A DNA stretch of 64,000 nucleotides from Paracamarosporium sp. OC-R06-R3 (GCA_019828545.1 JACVRA010000341.1:83905-147904), one strand, 5' to 3'. Positions 31,670 to 44,721 are shown, counted from the first letter of the stretch. A program made the numbers and translations. Notes: a model not told the origin generated them from the letters alone.

Positions 31670-34600
31670 GAATTGATCTGCCCACTTACCTTATAAACAA
31701 TCTAGTATTCTAAGGCACATTTGATCGGCTGAGGGACATTCTCTTAGGTCGGTACTAGGGGAACAGATAGCGATAGGTACCGCACAAAGATGACTTGAAT
31801 AAAACAATACTGTGATGTCTATCTACAGTTAGTCAGAACTAACCTTGAACTACAACTCTAACTCATCAAAACGCCTATGTCCCATTAGAACTCTGTTTTT
31901 AACTGCGGTATTGTACTGAAACATCCAGTTGACTTTTGCATTACGGTAGCCTCCTTTGAGCCCTAACGATCCTTGTGTATATCAGGTCTGGAATTGAGAC
32001 TGCCTTCGATAGATACGTGTGAGATTGTGACAGACTGCTTTTTCTCAACGGTGCTTCGGAAACTCCGTAAATCGCCTATCCATAAAGCTCACGTGTAACA
32101 GTGCTCATGGGAGCCCAGTGACCATACGTTCATTTTTCCGGAGACTAAATCATTTTTGGGTCAAATTGGGGCTATACTCACAGTGAGAGTGGGTACCATT
32201 ATCTACTATGGTTCGAGCCTTTCTTCCGAGTGGCTGGTAAATATCGAAATTTGTTCAAGAAGCTCCGTCAACTCAACTTCTAGGTTGATGTTCAGTGGTA
32301 GATCTTAGGAAAAGCTCATACTAGACAGATTCTCTTGGATATTTTACGTTAGTTTCCATATAGGCTAGACTGCATCAAGATCCGCATTATTGTATGAATG
32401 AAGCTCATCCGAGCTATGCGTGTTGTGGTAACCTTATAAGTCATATCAACCATGCATACGACAGCGTGGAATTAGGTAAGTCTATTACCTCTATATCTCA
32501 TTTGATGATATCGTAACAAGATCAATAATATCTTTGGATCATATGTCCTTTATGTCAGGGAGGTAGTAACTCTATCGTAATGATTTGATTCTATTTGGGG
32601 GCCGTTCTTCGATGCTTACGAACAGTCGATTTCCGCAGTCTACTAATTCACTCCAAGGTTTGTTAAATGATGAAACAAATACCATTATTTAACATTGTCA
32701 TATCAAGTTAAACAGACGGAAACGAGCGAGATATCAAGGCGATTGTAGTATTTAAAACTCCGATTTCCAGTAGTAGATATTTTGATCAAATTTTAGAGTA
32801 TTGGAACCAATTGGCTAAATATAAGAGTTGTAATCCAACCTGGTGAGAATAAACTAACATTCATGTTAAGTCCAAGTAGGTACAAGTCCGCTTTCTGCCA
32901 ACATGCATCGTCATGCTTCAGCTTCATTTGCAGGCCTAGCCACGTACCCAAGGGTTCGTTGTAGGCGAAACGTTTACTCTTATGTTACCTGAAACCGCAA
33001 AATTCTCACAATTACACCCACATGGGCTACTTTCTATTCGCGGTTTGTCATTTTCTTGGCTCTGTATCAAGAGAAGCTCATTGCGTTTCGCTGGAAGCGA
33101 ATTCAATGGCTTCGAAGTAACATAATACGCACACTAGTAACAAAATGTGGTCTAATAAATGAGAAGAGATTGATAGAATGGGGTCAGTAGATATCAATTA
33201 TTAAAAATGCCTAAAACATCACTAATCGTTCGAGATCACGCTATCAAATGATTTGCGTATCAAATGCTGTCGCGACGATACATCAAGTCACGTATGCATG
33301 CCATGAGTTGCATATCTACTATTGGTTGATGCTATAAGGAAGAGAGAACGAAGGTTTGTAGTTTTCTACCTTCCACACTTGACTCTTGCATGTAGGTTTC
33401 GTAGATCCTGAGTGCAGGATAGACGTTCAAGTACAATGAGCTACTGAATCTCTGGGAATCATTTCACACGGATATGGACATGTAACTTCTATCATGAAAT
33501 GTTAAGCAGCTGAACCAATTTATCATAAGTTACACGGTTCCCGAACAATATTACACGATTGGAATATACATTCTTTCTCAATGAGGTTTCACGACACAGA
33601 TCCATGTTTTCCCGCACTTCATTGTATATACGTACGATTCCACATGCCAAGCAATAATGAACTAACCATTTCCATATACATGATTTTATTATCGTATCTC
33701 CTTGTGATCGGGCCAATTTGCTCCACTTCCGCGTCGGGTTGCTCTTGTGCTCACCACCAACCTCACTGCATCTCCTTTGCTTTTCTAAAACGCTTCATCC
33801 CCAGAAATAGAATGTACAAATCTGCGACCATACTGGAATCCATGCTAAATATCCGCTAAGCGTGATAATCGCAGTCCTCCAGCACTTCCACATTGATCAA
33901 AGTACAATAAATCTGACGCCTTCCCCGAAAAGTAGTACCAAACCATATCCGACCAGTAACGTCTAGTACATTCTTCATAATCTATCTACTTTCTTACTCT
34001 CAATTCATAACTTCTACGACCTGAACTGCGCGACACATCCGCGATTCCAACAAGCACCCAGACGAACCTCAATCACCAACCAAAACCGGCTAATATACTA
34101 CCTATTTCTTGCCTAACTACCTCTACCTACCACACCCCTCATCTCCACAAGACCATCGCACAAATCGCGCAATCAACCACACCATCCCAACCTCATCCTT
34201 CCCGCCCGCCGATATCGGCCCCACCACCACGCCCACGACCATCACCACCACTTCCATCACAAGAACACCACAACCCAACCCAAGCACCGCCAACCCATCC
34301 AAGCCTCGCCGCGCACGCAGAAGCGTACCTCCCAGCCAAGCACTCGGCACCATTGCTTATTCCGCACGCGTTCTCCGCGCCGACGGACGAGCATCTGGGC
34401 GCCGCTTCACCTTGCTAGCCAAGCGCGCCATGCGGGTAGGGCTGCGGGAGAGGCTGCGGAGGGCGGATAGGTGTGCGGAGCTTAGCTTGCTTGGTTAGAC
34501 GTCTCTTTCGTGTGCTTTAGGTTCGGAGAAAGTGGATGAAAGGGGAGGAGTGCGCGGGGGGGTATGTGAAGCGCGCCGGGGTACGTGGTACCGCGCGTTG

Positions 34601-35523
34601 CTCTATCGCGCAGCGGACACCGCTTGCTTCGCGCGATTGGATTCTCCCCCTCTGTCTATTTGGGTCCTAGTATACGCATAGCATAGACTTGACTCGAGCT
34701 CAGCAAAGGAGATAGATAATACGTCCTTATCAGCCAAGTCTGGTCCAAGTCCTAGTCCAAGCGCTCGCCACGCCCTGCCATGCCACGCCACGCCCGCCGC
34801 CCGTAGCACCGCACAAGACGGGACGGGTCAAAACGAACCCAGATCTGGGGCAAACCTTACTCGAACCTCACTGCAACTTGCTCCTCTTACAAACAAAACC
34901 CCAGCGTGCACAAACATGTCGTGGATAGGCGGGTACCACCTCCTCCTTCCCTTCCTCTCCGTACCGGTACTCTTCATCCCCGTCTCAAACCCTCCCACCC
35001 AAACAATCCAACAACCGACCAACTCGTAAGGCCCAAGCCCGCTTCACTTTTGAACGAAACAGCGTGAACACATGCACCGTGCCCGCAGTCCGCCCGCAGT
35101 CCGCCCCCAGTTGCAGCTCCACCTCCGCCTCCGCCGCCGATACCGGCGGACGTGCCTACGCACCGGTACACAGACTAGCGCCGGGCGACGCGTCCCACAC
35201 GGCGGGCGGCGTAGTAGTGCTCAGCAGCTTATCCGGACCTCACGGCACATATCTCACCACGAAAACAAAGCAAGCAAGCATGCACAGGCGAACAAGGAAC
35301 TTGGAAGTTGATGGAGGAGGTATATGTGATTAAGTGAAGTGAGAGTAATTACTACTACTGCTACTACGAGCTAAGCTGTCTAAGCCATGGTCATACAGCG
35401 TTCGCCAGCCAGCCAGCCGTGGCAAGCCACGGGATGCGACAAGGGGGTATTGTAATGTTTTCATCGATCTGACGGGGCGTGCGTGCGCACACCCGCGCCC
35501 AACCATTCATGCATGCAAGCCAT
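31670..35523. other. Gene desert: AT-rich part then pyrimidine-rich part
   Basis: Nearly 3.9 kb without a supported gene. From about 31.7 to 34.0 kb the sequence is clearly AT-richer than its neighbours, with many TA steps and stops in every frame. It could be an old mutated repeat or simply non-coding. From 34.1 to 35.4 kb it becomes CT/CA-rich. A 129-codon frame at 34109-34498 has no ATG start (it opens on TTG) and encodes a Thr/Pro then Arg-rich product, so I do not call it. A 71-codon frame starting ATG 33647 has a hydrophobic stretch and cysteines but no further support. Simple CT and GCC-type runs occur near 35110-35150. Confidence 0.5.
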
Positions 35524-37580
35524 CTAGATCTTCTCGGGAACGGGCTCGGCCGCGGCCTTCTTCTCGTCGACTGCGACGGCGCTGGAGCGGCGCTCGGCAG
35601 CGATGCTGAGTCGGTGCTCGACGTCGTGGGCCTGCTTCGGGGTGCCGAAGTGTCCCGTAGGCAGAATGTTGAGCTCGTTCTCCTCCTGGTCCGTCTTGTA
35701 GTAGGCGATGTAGAAGAGGATGCCGACGGCGAAGGAGATGATGGTGACGGAGCCGTAGTTCCACACAAGGTGGGGGTCGTTGGTCAGCGGGGTGAAGGCC
35801 TGGGCAAGGGCAGCAGAGAAGGCTGTGGTGAAGCACTGGACCGACATGACCAGAGACCTCATGTTCTTGGGGGCCTTGGTGTAGGCGTACTCGAGCGTGG
35901 TCACGGAAGCGAAGATCTCAGAGATGGCGACGAGCACGTAGACACCGGTCACGGCCCACACGTTGATGGGCGACTTGTAGTCGGGGTCCTTGGTGTCGTA
36001 GTAGCCAGAGGTCTTGTAGACGTAGTGCTGGAGGACGGTAGCCCACAACATGGCAAGACCACCGAAGAGGAAACCAGCAGTAATCTTCTTGATGGGAGAG
36101 AAGTTGATCTTGTGCTTGCGCAGGAAGGGGTAGATGAACAGATCGAAGACTGCGAACGCGTTAGTGGCTAATCAATCTGCAGAGATACGATGGGACTTAC
36201 TTGGGACAAGAACAATGAGCGTGATGGGATCCATGTTCTGGAGGAGATCGTTGGGAGTTCCGTGCAGAGCCATGGTAGCGCACATGGCAGTCAAGTTGTT
36301 GTCCATCTGGCGGTACGCAAGCCAGTAGATGGGAACCCACATGAAGACACCGCAGGCACCGAAACCACGGCGGACCTCGTCAACCCAGGCATCATCGAAG
36401 GTGTACCAAGAAGGCTTGTTTGCGCCGAGAGCAGAAGGCTTGACGAGCTCCCAGCCATCGCCCTTCTTCCAGTTCTTGATGGTCTGAATGGGGTTGGCTG
36501 TAACTCCGTGTCCGAGAGCCTTGAAAAGAAGCTTGACGGCAGGGCCGAGCACGCTGCCACTAGGCGGCGTGAGCTTGTAGTGCTTCTTGCAGAAGATCAA
36601 GACGGGGACGGAGAGCAGGAAGAAAATGAGAGGGATCAAGAAAGCAAGGTAGAAACCAACGTAACGTTCAGCGAAGACCATACCGAGCTGGCCAGCCAAG
36701 GCACCCCAGTTGATGAACCAGTAGAACCAGTTGTAGACACGGGTGGCGGTGACAGCAGGGTCGACAATGACACGCTCGCCGTTTTGCTCCTCGACGCGCA
36801 GTGGGTCGTCGGGAAGCTGCTCCATGATAAGAGGCGAGATGTTGGGCTTGAAGGTACCCGTTCCGAAACCAGTGATGAGCAGACCGACGACGAAGGCACC
36901 GAGCGAGGCATGGGGCCTGGCGAGAACCGAGGGAGCAGCAGAGGCGACGAGGATGGTGTGACCGACTTCAGCAATGAGGACCGAGTAGAAGATGGTCTTG
37001 TAGCGACCGAGGTACTTGTCGGCAATCCAGGCACCGAACAAGGGGCAGACGTAGACCCAGAACGAGTTGAAGGTGGTCAAGGAGAAGGCAACTTGCTTGC
37101 CCAAACCGAGGGCACCAGGCTGGGCGTCGTCGCTGCCGGGGTTGACGGCGGCACCGGTGGAGGTGGCAGTTACGTTACCCTCGGCGTCGACGCGGCCCTT
37201 GTTGATGAAGTTGGAGTAGACGACAATGGTACCGTAGTAGGACATGCGCTCGCACAGCTCGACGAAACCAATGGTGAAGATCTTCAAGGGAATCTTCTGG
37301 GGCACGCGGCGCAGGGTGCGCATCTCCTCCTCGGTGGGGAAGTCATCACGGTCGCTGCCCAGGTAGCTCTCCTGGAGAGTGGCCTTGCCCTCGGAGAGGA
37401 GGTAGGCGGGCGGGGAGACTACATGGGCCTCTGGGTTCTTGCGCTCCGGATCGCCTGAGCCATCCAGAAAGGCGCGGTCCAAGGTGGTGGCCTGCTGTGG
37501 GGAGGGTCAGCACGTGCATGGGGAGGGTGTAGCAAGGGAGGGCTTGAACGTACAATGACGGAATCTTCGCCAACGGGCAT
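35524..37580 (-). CDS. PTR2: PTR2-type proton-coupled di/tripeptide transporter
   Basis: Exons on the minus strand are 37580-37554, 37494-36201 and 36149-35524, giving 648 residues. The first exon is only nine codons (MPVGEDSVI). POT-family signatures are present: FVELCERMSYYG in helix 1, GAWIADKYLGRYKTI after helix 2, the GTGTFKPNISP motif, and FYWFINWGALAG. The last exon joins as VPIFDLFIYPFLRKH. Around twelve hydrophobic helices are visible. The protein sits in the plasma membrane and imports di- and tripeptides with protons. N- and C-terminal tails are hydrophilic and likely regulatory; the C-terminal one is Ala/Glu-rich. Codon use is strongly biased toward C- and G-ending codons, so the opposite strand stays open for over 400 codons. 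That bias suggests high expression. Length is at the upper end for fungal PTR2. Confidence 0.94.
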
Positions 37581-39178
37581 GGTGGGCGCAACTTGTCAAG
37601 GCAGGTGGTGAGTGAAGGACCTGCAAGGGACGCTCAAAGCGAGTGAGGTTGACGAGGAGAGAGATGCTGCGGGCGCGCTCTGGCATTTGAGGGGAAGCAA
37701 TATGCGGTATCTGGGCGAGATGCACGATCCCCCGGTCGACAACTGCCCAAAGGGGAAGGAAGCGTCTGAGCACAACATGGCGGACGGGCCAATGGCCGGT
37801 ACGCGCTAGGGCGAGTGAGGAAGGAGCATAGAAGGGCACAGACGCCACCTAGAAGGTCGATACCAGGTCGATACCGCGTCGGTGCGGCCTCGTATTGGCC
37901 ACTATCGCATCCTGTAGCTGATGGGAGTAGGCGTCAGCACCGCGGCTGGCCCTGCGCCGCTGCCATTGGCCTGGCGACGACATAAGATATGCGACTGATA
38001 CGGGACCCGCGATGGGATCACGGTGTTGCCACCTTTTGCCCGCCGCACATTGGCCAGGGGCCGTTTTCTCTAGAGTGTCGTGCGATAGCGCGATTCGCGC
38101 GGTCTTGCTAGCTGTGTGCTTGGCGTTCCCTTGCGCGTTCCGCCCGCGCTGGTGGAAGGCTGAACGAACCTTCACACCCACCACGTTACATCGGGGCCTC
38201 CCGCCCGCTCCCAAAACGGTCCCCCCGGCCACACGCCCTCCATGTCTCTCTGCGCTGCCTCGCCGCCCGCCAGCATGTCTGGCCGCCTCTCAGCAGCAGC
38301 AGCAGCACCACCACCACCACCACCACGGCATTGTCAGAGTCCAGACGGCGCAGGAGCGGCCGGGTTGCCCTTTCCTCGTCGCTTACTGCGATGCTGATAT
38401 CGGTTACAGGTGTAGGATGAGAATCGCCAGGTCCGCGGCGGCCCAGAAGCGCGCCCAGCCACTACCAGAGAAGCCTTATTGCTTGGCTTGCCATCACGCT
38501 TGTCCCCTCTTGTGTCGGCCGCTCCGGGGTGCCCACGCCCTCCCACCACCCTCCCACCACGATCCCGCCCTCGGGTGTCGGCCAGTGTCGGCACCACTGT
38601 CCTGGGACGGCATCGAGGCGGCTTTTACGGGGCATTGCAGGATGCAGCGCGCCCCTGGCAGCCCATCCAGAAGTCTGTTGAACGACTCGCGCGGCGCTGT
38701 CGAAATAGACCACACGGCTCGCCGGCACCCTGTCCACCAACGCCCGCCAGTTGGGAAGGCAGAAGGATTCGCGCCAATGGCCATCACGCTCTCGCTACGG
38801 CACAGTTTATCTCGTCGCCGTGGACCATTGTTATCACGCATTATGGGCTACTGATGGTGTACTCGTCCCCGTCCACTCACACGACCTGCCTGACAGGGAC
38901 GGTCGAACCACAACCTCTGCACCTTCACCTGAGAGCCACTGACACAGGTCGCGTCTCAAAACACCCTCAGACACCACAACCAACGTCGCAACTTCCACGA
39001 GCACGCGACAGTCGGTGCCAGGCCCACAGTCTGGAGAAGCTGGGGACCCGAGCTACCCCAGCATGCACAACATAGTCCGCTTGAGGAAACTGTGACTAAA
39101 ACTTTGCCTCGTGGGCTGTATTGGTAACAAAGACGCCCGGCTCGGCCTTCCCCGACGTCGACATGCGACCTACGCCGT
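37581..39178. other. Upstream region of PTR2 with simple repeats
   Basis: 1.6 kb between the PTR2 start and the 3' end of the F-box gene. Frames up to 280 codons exist on both strands (38012-39075), but they overlap each other, are His/Arg/Pro-rich in a random way and lack splice or family support. Read as a long promoter/5' leader with a CAG/CAC microsatellite. Confidence 0.5.
38291..38326. repeat. Compound (CAG)n(CAC)n microsatellite
   Basis: Five CAG units run directly into about seven CAC units. It lies about 0.7 kb upstream of PTR2. It would encode Gln then His if translated but probably is not. Confidence 0.8.
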
Positions 39179-41032
39179 TCAAAAGTTGTACTTGATGCTG
39201 GTATAAGGCGACTTGGGCTCATATGGCTTGACCTTCTCCGCCAGCTCCTCCGCCGAAAGCTCGTCATGCAACCACCCCCTTCTTCGCGCATCATCCCGGT
39301 GTACCTTCTTCAGGCTCCTAAATGGTAGCGGCGTGCCCACTGGACGGCTCAACAACTCGTTCCACCTCCTTTCTACTCCGCACGTCGCATGCTGCATCAG
39401 TTCCTCGCCACGCGGCAGCCTCAGCATCTTTGTGCGCGCCCACTCGATCGTATTTGTATCGTTGAATCTATGGTGCACGAGCGTGTAGTCAAAGCGGATG
39501 CCCGAGTTGCGCCCCTGTGCGAAGAGGGAAAGAAAGTCCATAGGAAGCGGGTACGTCTGCTCAGGCATGCCGTATTCCTTTCGATGGGCAGTGTGGTTGT
39601 TGATATGGACGCTCTTGAGACGCGGAAACTCATTGTTCTGACGCAATAGATTGGAGAATGCTTCCGTCATCTCTTCAAAAGGCGTGGCGCCATGAATATC
39701 GAGTTCGACACTTTCTATCGAAGGCGGAAACAGCGTTCTTAAATCCGGCAATGCGGGTTTCGCGTCGTCGTTGACTTCACTGCCGTAGCCTGTGATGAGG
39801 CGGAATGGGATACGGAGGTGTTTGAGCTTCACGAACTGCTGCAACTCACCCGCTCCGAGGACAGCGGTGCCCTCAAGGCATTCCGTAGCATTCGACGTGA
39901 CTTTCAGTGCCTCCATCGTGCTGCCGTGTTCCTTCAAGTCATCGAATACCTCGGCGTACCACTCCCCCTGCTTTTGAGAGATGCTCACATCACAGTCTAC
40001 AGAAAGCGACCTCAACCCACTGCACGACCTAACCAACCTCTTGACGATGGACGAAGGACACTGCACATCGTGCAACTCCAGCGTCTGCACGTTCGACGAG
40101 CGATCAGGACAGCCCCAGTTCTTGAGTGCATCGGTGACTTCTCTCCCATCGAAGCCTATACTCGCCCAGCTGCACCACTGAATCACAAGGTGCCGTAGAG
40201 AGGGCAACCTCATTACTGGAATTACGTGCCCTATCTGGATATGCTGCACGTCGATTGAAAGGTATCGTAAGTGTTCGAACCGGTGCACACGCCCGAACGC
40301 CTCGCCACGCCCTGCAAAGATAATCGGACTAAGAGCCGTCTCGTCTTGGTCGTCAGAGTACCCCCTCCATTTATCATTGAAATCGGAGCCGTATTGTATC
40401 TCTTCGACGTTGGGGCAGAGGCAAAGAACAGTCGCGCGTTCGTAGTTGCTTTGTGCAGTGTCGTCTACCCCATACTCATCTTCTAGCTGCGCCTTAAACT
40501 TCTCCTGATCCAGTGGGCTCACACTATCCGGAAAGTCCGCATTCGGCTCGCCGTCTTCATCGTAATTGACATCCTTTTCCTGCTCGGTAGTGTCGCCCCA
40601 TACCTCAGACAGCCCCAGCTGCTCATCAACATCTCGCAGCGACAGGTGCTTGTGGAACGTCTCCTTACCGTGGCGATACAGGCTCCAGTTGTACAGCGGA
40701 CCGTCCAGAATCACAGTCTTGACCTTCGCCCAGTTCTCCGGTTGCTTTGCGTTGATCCGCACGTGATAGAAATCGCCGTCGCTGTAGTGCGCGGTGATGA
40801 GAGGCGTAACTAGCGCGGCGAAGCTCTTGCATACGGCTTTGACGTTCCGGAGCGAGATGTTGACGCGATAGTTATCGTGCTCCTCAATCCCATCGGAAGT
40901 GGCTACCGGCTTGGTACTTGGGCGCGGCGTGAGGAGCGAGAATATCTCGATGAGGATCTCGGACGGGAGGGAGTCGAGGCTTGGAGGGATAACGGCAGCG
41001 GGAGCCGCATCGGCGCTCGTTGTTAAGATCAT
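39179..41032 (-). CDS. F-box protein with leucine-rich region
   Basis: The frame gives 617 residues from ATG 41032; an upstream ATG at 41098 would add 22 residues. I prefer 41032 because the F-box follows soon after it: SLDSLPSEILIEIFSLL at residues about 19-35. The following segment ISLRNVKAVCKSFAALVTPL completes the F-box-like helix bundle. The rest has irregular leucine-rich strands such as HLRYLSIDVQHI, SLRHLVIQWC and LKHLRIPFRL. It would bind Skp1 through the F-box and recruit an unknown target to an SCF ubiquitin ligase. Residues about 155-190 are acidic. No intron is needed. The C-terminus (ELAEKVKPYEPKSPYTSIKYNF) is typical of the fungal group. Confidence 0.82.
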   Translation of the reverse strand: MILTTSADAAPAAVIPPSLDSLPSEILIEIFSLLTPRPSTKPVATSDGIEEHDNYRVNISLRNVKAVCKSFAALVTPLITAHYSDGDFYHVRINAKQPENWAKVKTVILDGPLYNWSLYRHGKETFHKHLSLRDVDEQLGLSEVWGDTTEQEKDVNYDEDGEPNADFPDSVSPLDQEKFKAQLEDEYGVDDTAQSNYERATVLCLCPNVEEIQYGSDFNDKWRGYSDDQDETALSPIIFAGRGEAFGRVHRFEHLRYLSIDVQHIQIGHVIPVMRLPSLRHLVIQWCSWASIGFDGREVTDALKNWGCPDRSSNVQTLELHDVQCPSSIVKRLVRSCSGLRSLSVDCDVSISQKQGEWYAEVFDDLKEHGSTMEALKVTSNATECLEGTAVLGAGELQQFVKLKHLRIPFRLITGYGSEVNDDAKPALPDLRTLFPPSIESVELDIHGATPFEEMTEAFSNLLRQNNEFPRLKSVHINNHTAHRKEYGMPEQTYPLPMDFLSLFAQGRNSGIRFDYTLVHHRFNDTNTIEWARTKMLRLPRGEELMQHATCGVERRWNELLSRPVGTPLPFRSLKKVHRDDARRRGWLHDELSAEELAEKVKPYEPKSPYTSIKYNF

Positions 41033-43274
41033 ATTCGCGATGGCCGCCGGTGTGTTTACGCGCTTTTGAAGAACGTGCAGTGTAAACACCTTATACATTC
41101 CGGCGTATGCGGGGCGTACATGAGGCTGGCGAGGCGCAGTGCTGCCTGTGGGCCATGTGGGGGCCAAAACAAAGAGGTACCCTTCTGTGCAAACCAACCA
41201 CCTTAGATCCAATTGATCAATTAATCAATTGACAAACTCAAACATACTACTGTTCACCCTTACCTTCATGCTACCCGCGTTACCTGTTTTACTCTCCCTC
41301 GAAAGAAAACATTACGTTCCGGTGTCTAGTCTTACATCTCCGTACACAACTCTCCTCTCCACCTCTTAAACATCCATCGCTTAGCATTTACTGGTTATTT
41401 CCTTCAGCTTGGTTTGGCTTGTGGGATATCAAGGGATAGAATAGGGTGGAATGTGAACATGGTGAGACGGGGGTGGAGGGAAAGGACGTGTGGTTAGTTA
41501 GTTAGTTATAGGGATAAAGGGGAGAAATATATATACTATATATGTATCACTATGATGTTTTCATAGCTAAAAGGCTTGACAATAAGGGGGAGTGTTTTGC
41601 CCATGCACTCAGGAACCATGAGGGCGACAAAAAAGGGGGAGGAAGAAAGGTTATGTGGTGTGTAAGGTGGGCGAGAGAGGATAGGTATGGATGTAAGGGG
41701 AAAACTTGAAGGATCTAATGTCTACTGCAGATAATCTGAGCGAGGTAAAGGGAAGAGAGAGAACTTGTAGTTTTTCTGTACCATTCTAAGAAAGAAGCGT
41801 ACGGTCCTGGATGGGGGTAGCTTGGGCTAGCTAGATGCACGTCAGCGCAATGTAGAAAAACGAGATGTGTAGGTGTTATGAGGATAGTTGGGGTGGGAGT
41901 AAAAGAGGTTCTAAATGTTGCTGCTGGCCTTGGTGAGTCTCTGCGAGTAGTGTAGCGTGGGTATGTATGTGTATTGTAGGTCTGGTATGCGATACGTGTA
42001 GTACGAGTTTTGGCAAAAGGAGCGGGGAGGTGTGGGGAGTGAGTAAGTGTGCTTTTGGCTTCTCGTGGGAGTGTGGTGTGGATGTGCATAGGCTCTGCGT
42101 TGGTTATGTTGTTGCACTGGAGGGATCTCTTGGTTCGTTTAAGGTTGCTTGTAAGTGGTAGACTGAGATGATGAGATGTTACTTATTTGATCACATCTCC
42201 TTGCTGTAAGTGTTGGGTTATGAGGCTAATTCCACACAATTCAAGTCCCCTGTGTAGGCGTAGCTATGCAGCTGAAGCTGTTACCAGAGATCATGTGCTA
42301 GAGTGGCGGAGACCGATCAAAGCCGCCCTACTGAACTTCCAAGTGAAACTCAAAAGATACACTGCAGAAGCACGCTAATTGCGTGATGTCGTATTCGTCA
42401 AAATTTCGTGGCGGAGTTTGCCGTCTACACCTGGATCCTGTGACACCTTTGTCTTTAGATGCCACAATTCTGTCATACCTGACCTCATAGTCGAGAGCGA
42501 ATCGCTTTGAACCAAAACTTTATTGTCAAGTCAGTGCCGTTTTCCGCTTTCGTACAAAGCGTCACTCTTTTTCCTACACCTTGTTAGTCTGGTGACGCAT
42601 CTTTGATCATCGCCGTGCCACTATCTTCCTGAGCTAAACATTGATGATACGAGAAGTGGTGATGTCAAAATAACACTTTTTGGATAGCGTCAGGCTTGAG
42701 GATGCTTGTCAAAGTGCTTCATGACACTATCCTGTGCCAAGATAGGTCGGTTCCCTCCCATTCCATATGCAGAAATGAGGGACAGTTCGGCAAACTGATC
42801 AACGCAGATAACAGCTGCAACAGAAGTTTTCGCACTCGGAACGATTGAGGCAACGGTGATTGGAGTAGAGCTTGGTGGTTTCCTGATAGTTGAACGTATA
42901 GCTCACGCTATTCGACAGTGGCACTTGAAGCTCGTATTTCTGTATATGTCGTGTCACCTTATAAATGCACAGGTGCCCAAACTATTGCTTCCCAGAGTGT
43001 AATTTGGAACGGAAAATGACCTGTAAGGCAGTAGTTGGTTGACAAATCAGCGGCACGGCTCAATAAAGTGTTGGAGCCCAATATGGCATAGATTGCTCCT
43101 TATCGGTTCCTTCGGCCTAGGTCGAATCGCGATCTTTCCTCATATTGCACGTGTGACCGTCATATGACGGTACACCTGCACCCGAATCAGTGAGCCTAAC
43201 AGACCAACGATGAATGTCTCTGATAAGCATTAAAATTTAGTTCATTTTCTCATAATTCCGCCTTATCATTCACG
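41033..43274. other. Intergenic, upstream of the F-box gene and 3' of GH28
   Basis: 2.2 kb without a supported gene. It holds a GTTA tetranucleotide run near 41492-41508 and an AT dinucleotide-rich patch at 41527-41547. Frames at 41715-42161 on opposite strands shadow each other. The right half is AT-leaning and featureless. Confidence 0.5.
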
Positions 43275-44663
43275 TCATGCAGGATTATAACCCTTACTCC
43301 ATTCAGTGCAGTTCAAATCCAACGTTCCCCTATCCAGGTTCCTACACGTTACTAAGTTCGAGCCATTGATAGTCCTGATGTCTACATTCTCGGCCAAAAT
43401 CCCGGAGCAAGTATGTGGACTCGAACACACTAGATGACCCACGATGGGCGAGAATACGCGATTCGTGCGACCGCGGATGTTGCGAAATGTGACGTCGGTG
43501 ATGTTGAGTTTGCTGGGATGCTTGAAGCATTCTTCCTCGTCGTCTTGGCCGTAGCATTGCGTTATTGTCAGTCCGTAGTCGACATTGTTCAGCAGCATCC
43601 CATCGTAGGTAACGTTTCGGACTAGTCCTCTTCCGCCACCTCCCGTCAAGCTCTCCGACTTCTCCGAGTACGCGTCTGGCCAGACTTTGATGCGTGCGCC
43701 TTCAGAGGAGTTTTCCATGGTGATGTTGCGCACGAGGATGTTTTCTACGTAGTCGACACGCTCGGGATACTGACCGAGACTGCCTACAGAGATACCGTGT
43801 GTACCATTGCAGCGGAGGTTCTGCACTAAAACGTTGGTGCTGTTGGGTTTGAAGGATACGCAGTCTACGCGGTGAGTTAGCGATTCGTCTTTTATCTCCA
43901 AGTGTAATCTAGATCATGAATACATACCATCACCGTTCGTAATCGTTGAGTTCTCGATGACAATGTTGTCACTCCTGTAGATATCCCAGCCGTCTGTATT
44001 CTTCTCGAAATTACCGTTGTTGCTGGTCGAGAAAAGCGCCAGGTCCGAGTATACAACGTCTTTAGACTCCATCACGATATTGTGCCAGAATGGAGAGTTT
44101 CGCAGCTTGATTTGCGATACACTTCCTCCGTTCAATCCAACAACGGCAAACAAAACTGGCCGTTTCAGTTTTTTGTTTCCTGGATATGCATCCCACCAAG
44201 CCTGTCCATTGCCTTGGATTGCTCCTGACCCGTACACGTGCACATCTTTCCCACCCAAGGCGAAAAACGATGTCGCATTTTGATACTCCAGATCAAACGA
44301 GTTCTCTTCCCAATACGTCACGTTGTCGGTGAAAGAAAGGCTTCCCTGGATATCGAGATCAATTGCGCTCAAACCAGTCAGATTGAGGGGTGAAGCGATG
44401 GTGTAGGTGAGCTTTTCAGCGAATATGACGTGGCCACCATTGTTGCATTCTTCAATTGCTGTGAGGATGTTGGGCGCATCATCAGTCGACGGGTCGCTAT
44501 GAGAAAGGGCAATGCAGGTTCTGTTTCGCTTCGGGGAATTAAGAGCGTGGAATGGGCGAGGGCTTCGCAGTGTCGAAAGGAAGTTTTCATCCACCGAAGC
44601 ACCTTGAACAGACTGTGCCAAGAGTAACGAAGCGGTCAAGAAAGTCTTCTTGAGTATTGCCAT
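43275..44663 (-). CDS. Secreted exo-polygalacturonase, glycoside hydrolase family 28
   Basis: Exons on the minus strand are 44663-43928 and 43864-43275. The 63-bp phase-1 intron (donor GTATGT, branch CTAAC, acceptor CGTAG) splits the catalytic NGDD motif, and splicing restores it. The product is 441 residues with a signal peptide MAILKKTFLTASLLLAQSVQG. Active-site elements are complete: NTDGWD at 222-227 with Asp224, Asp245-Asp246, GTHG with His268, and RIK at 303-305. The GTHGISVGS form, rather than GHGISIGS, fits exo-acting members. It removes galacturonic acid units from pectin ends outside the cell. Many N-glycosylation sequons (N-x-S/T) are visible. A minus-strand TATAAA lies about 60 bp upstream. 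Confidence 0.93.
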
Positions 44664-44721
44664 AGCGAAGAAATGTTTTAACAAGATTAGATCATTGCCG
44701 CGTATGGAGTCGCACTGCGTC

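Noticed and set aside
33647..33859. Possible small secreted cysteine-containing protein
   Set aside because: The hydrophobic stretch is internal, the region is AT-rich and non-coding in character, and no intron or promoter supports it.
34109..34498. A 129-codon Thr/Pro and Arg-rich frame
   Set aside because: Opens on TTG without an ATG, in CT/CA-rich sequence, with no upstream exon found.
36190..37458. A 422-codon open frame on the plus strand opposite the peptide transporter
   Set aside because: It is the antisense shadow of a gene with strong C/G-ending codon bias, is rich in Gly/Val/Glu without domains, and spans transporter motifs exactly.
38012..39075. Plus-strand frames of 280 and 198 codons upstream of PTR2
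   Set aside because: They overlap each other and minus-strand frames, cross a CAG/CAC microsatellite, and show no family or splice support.
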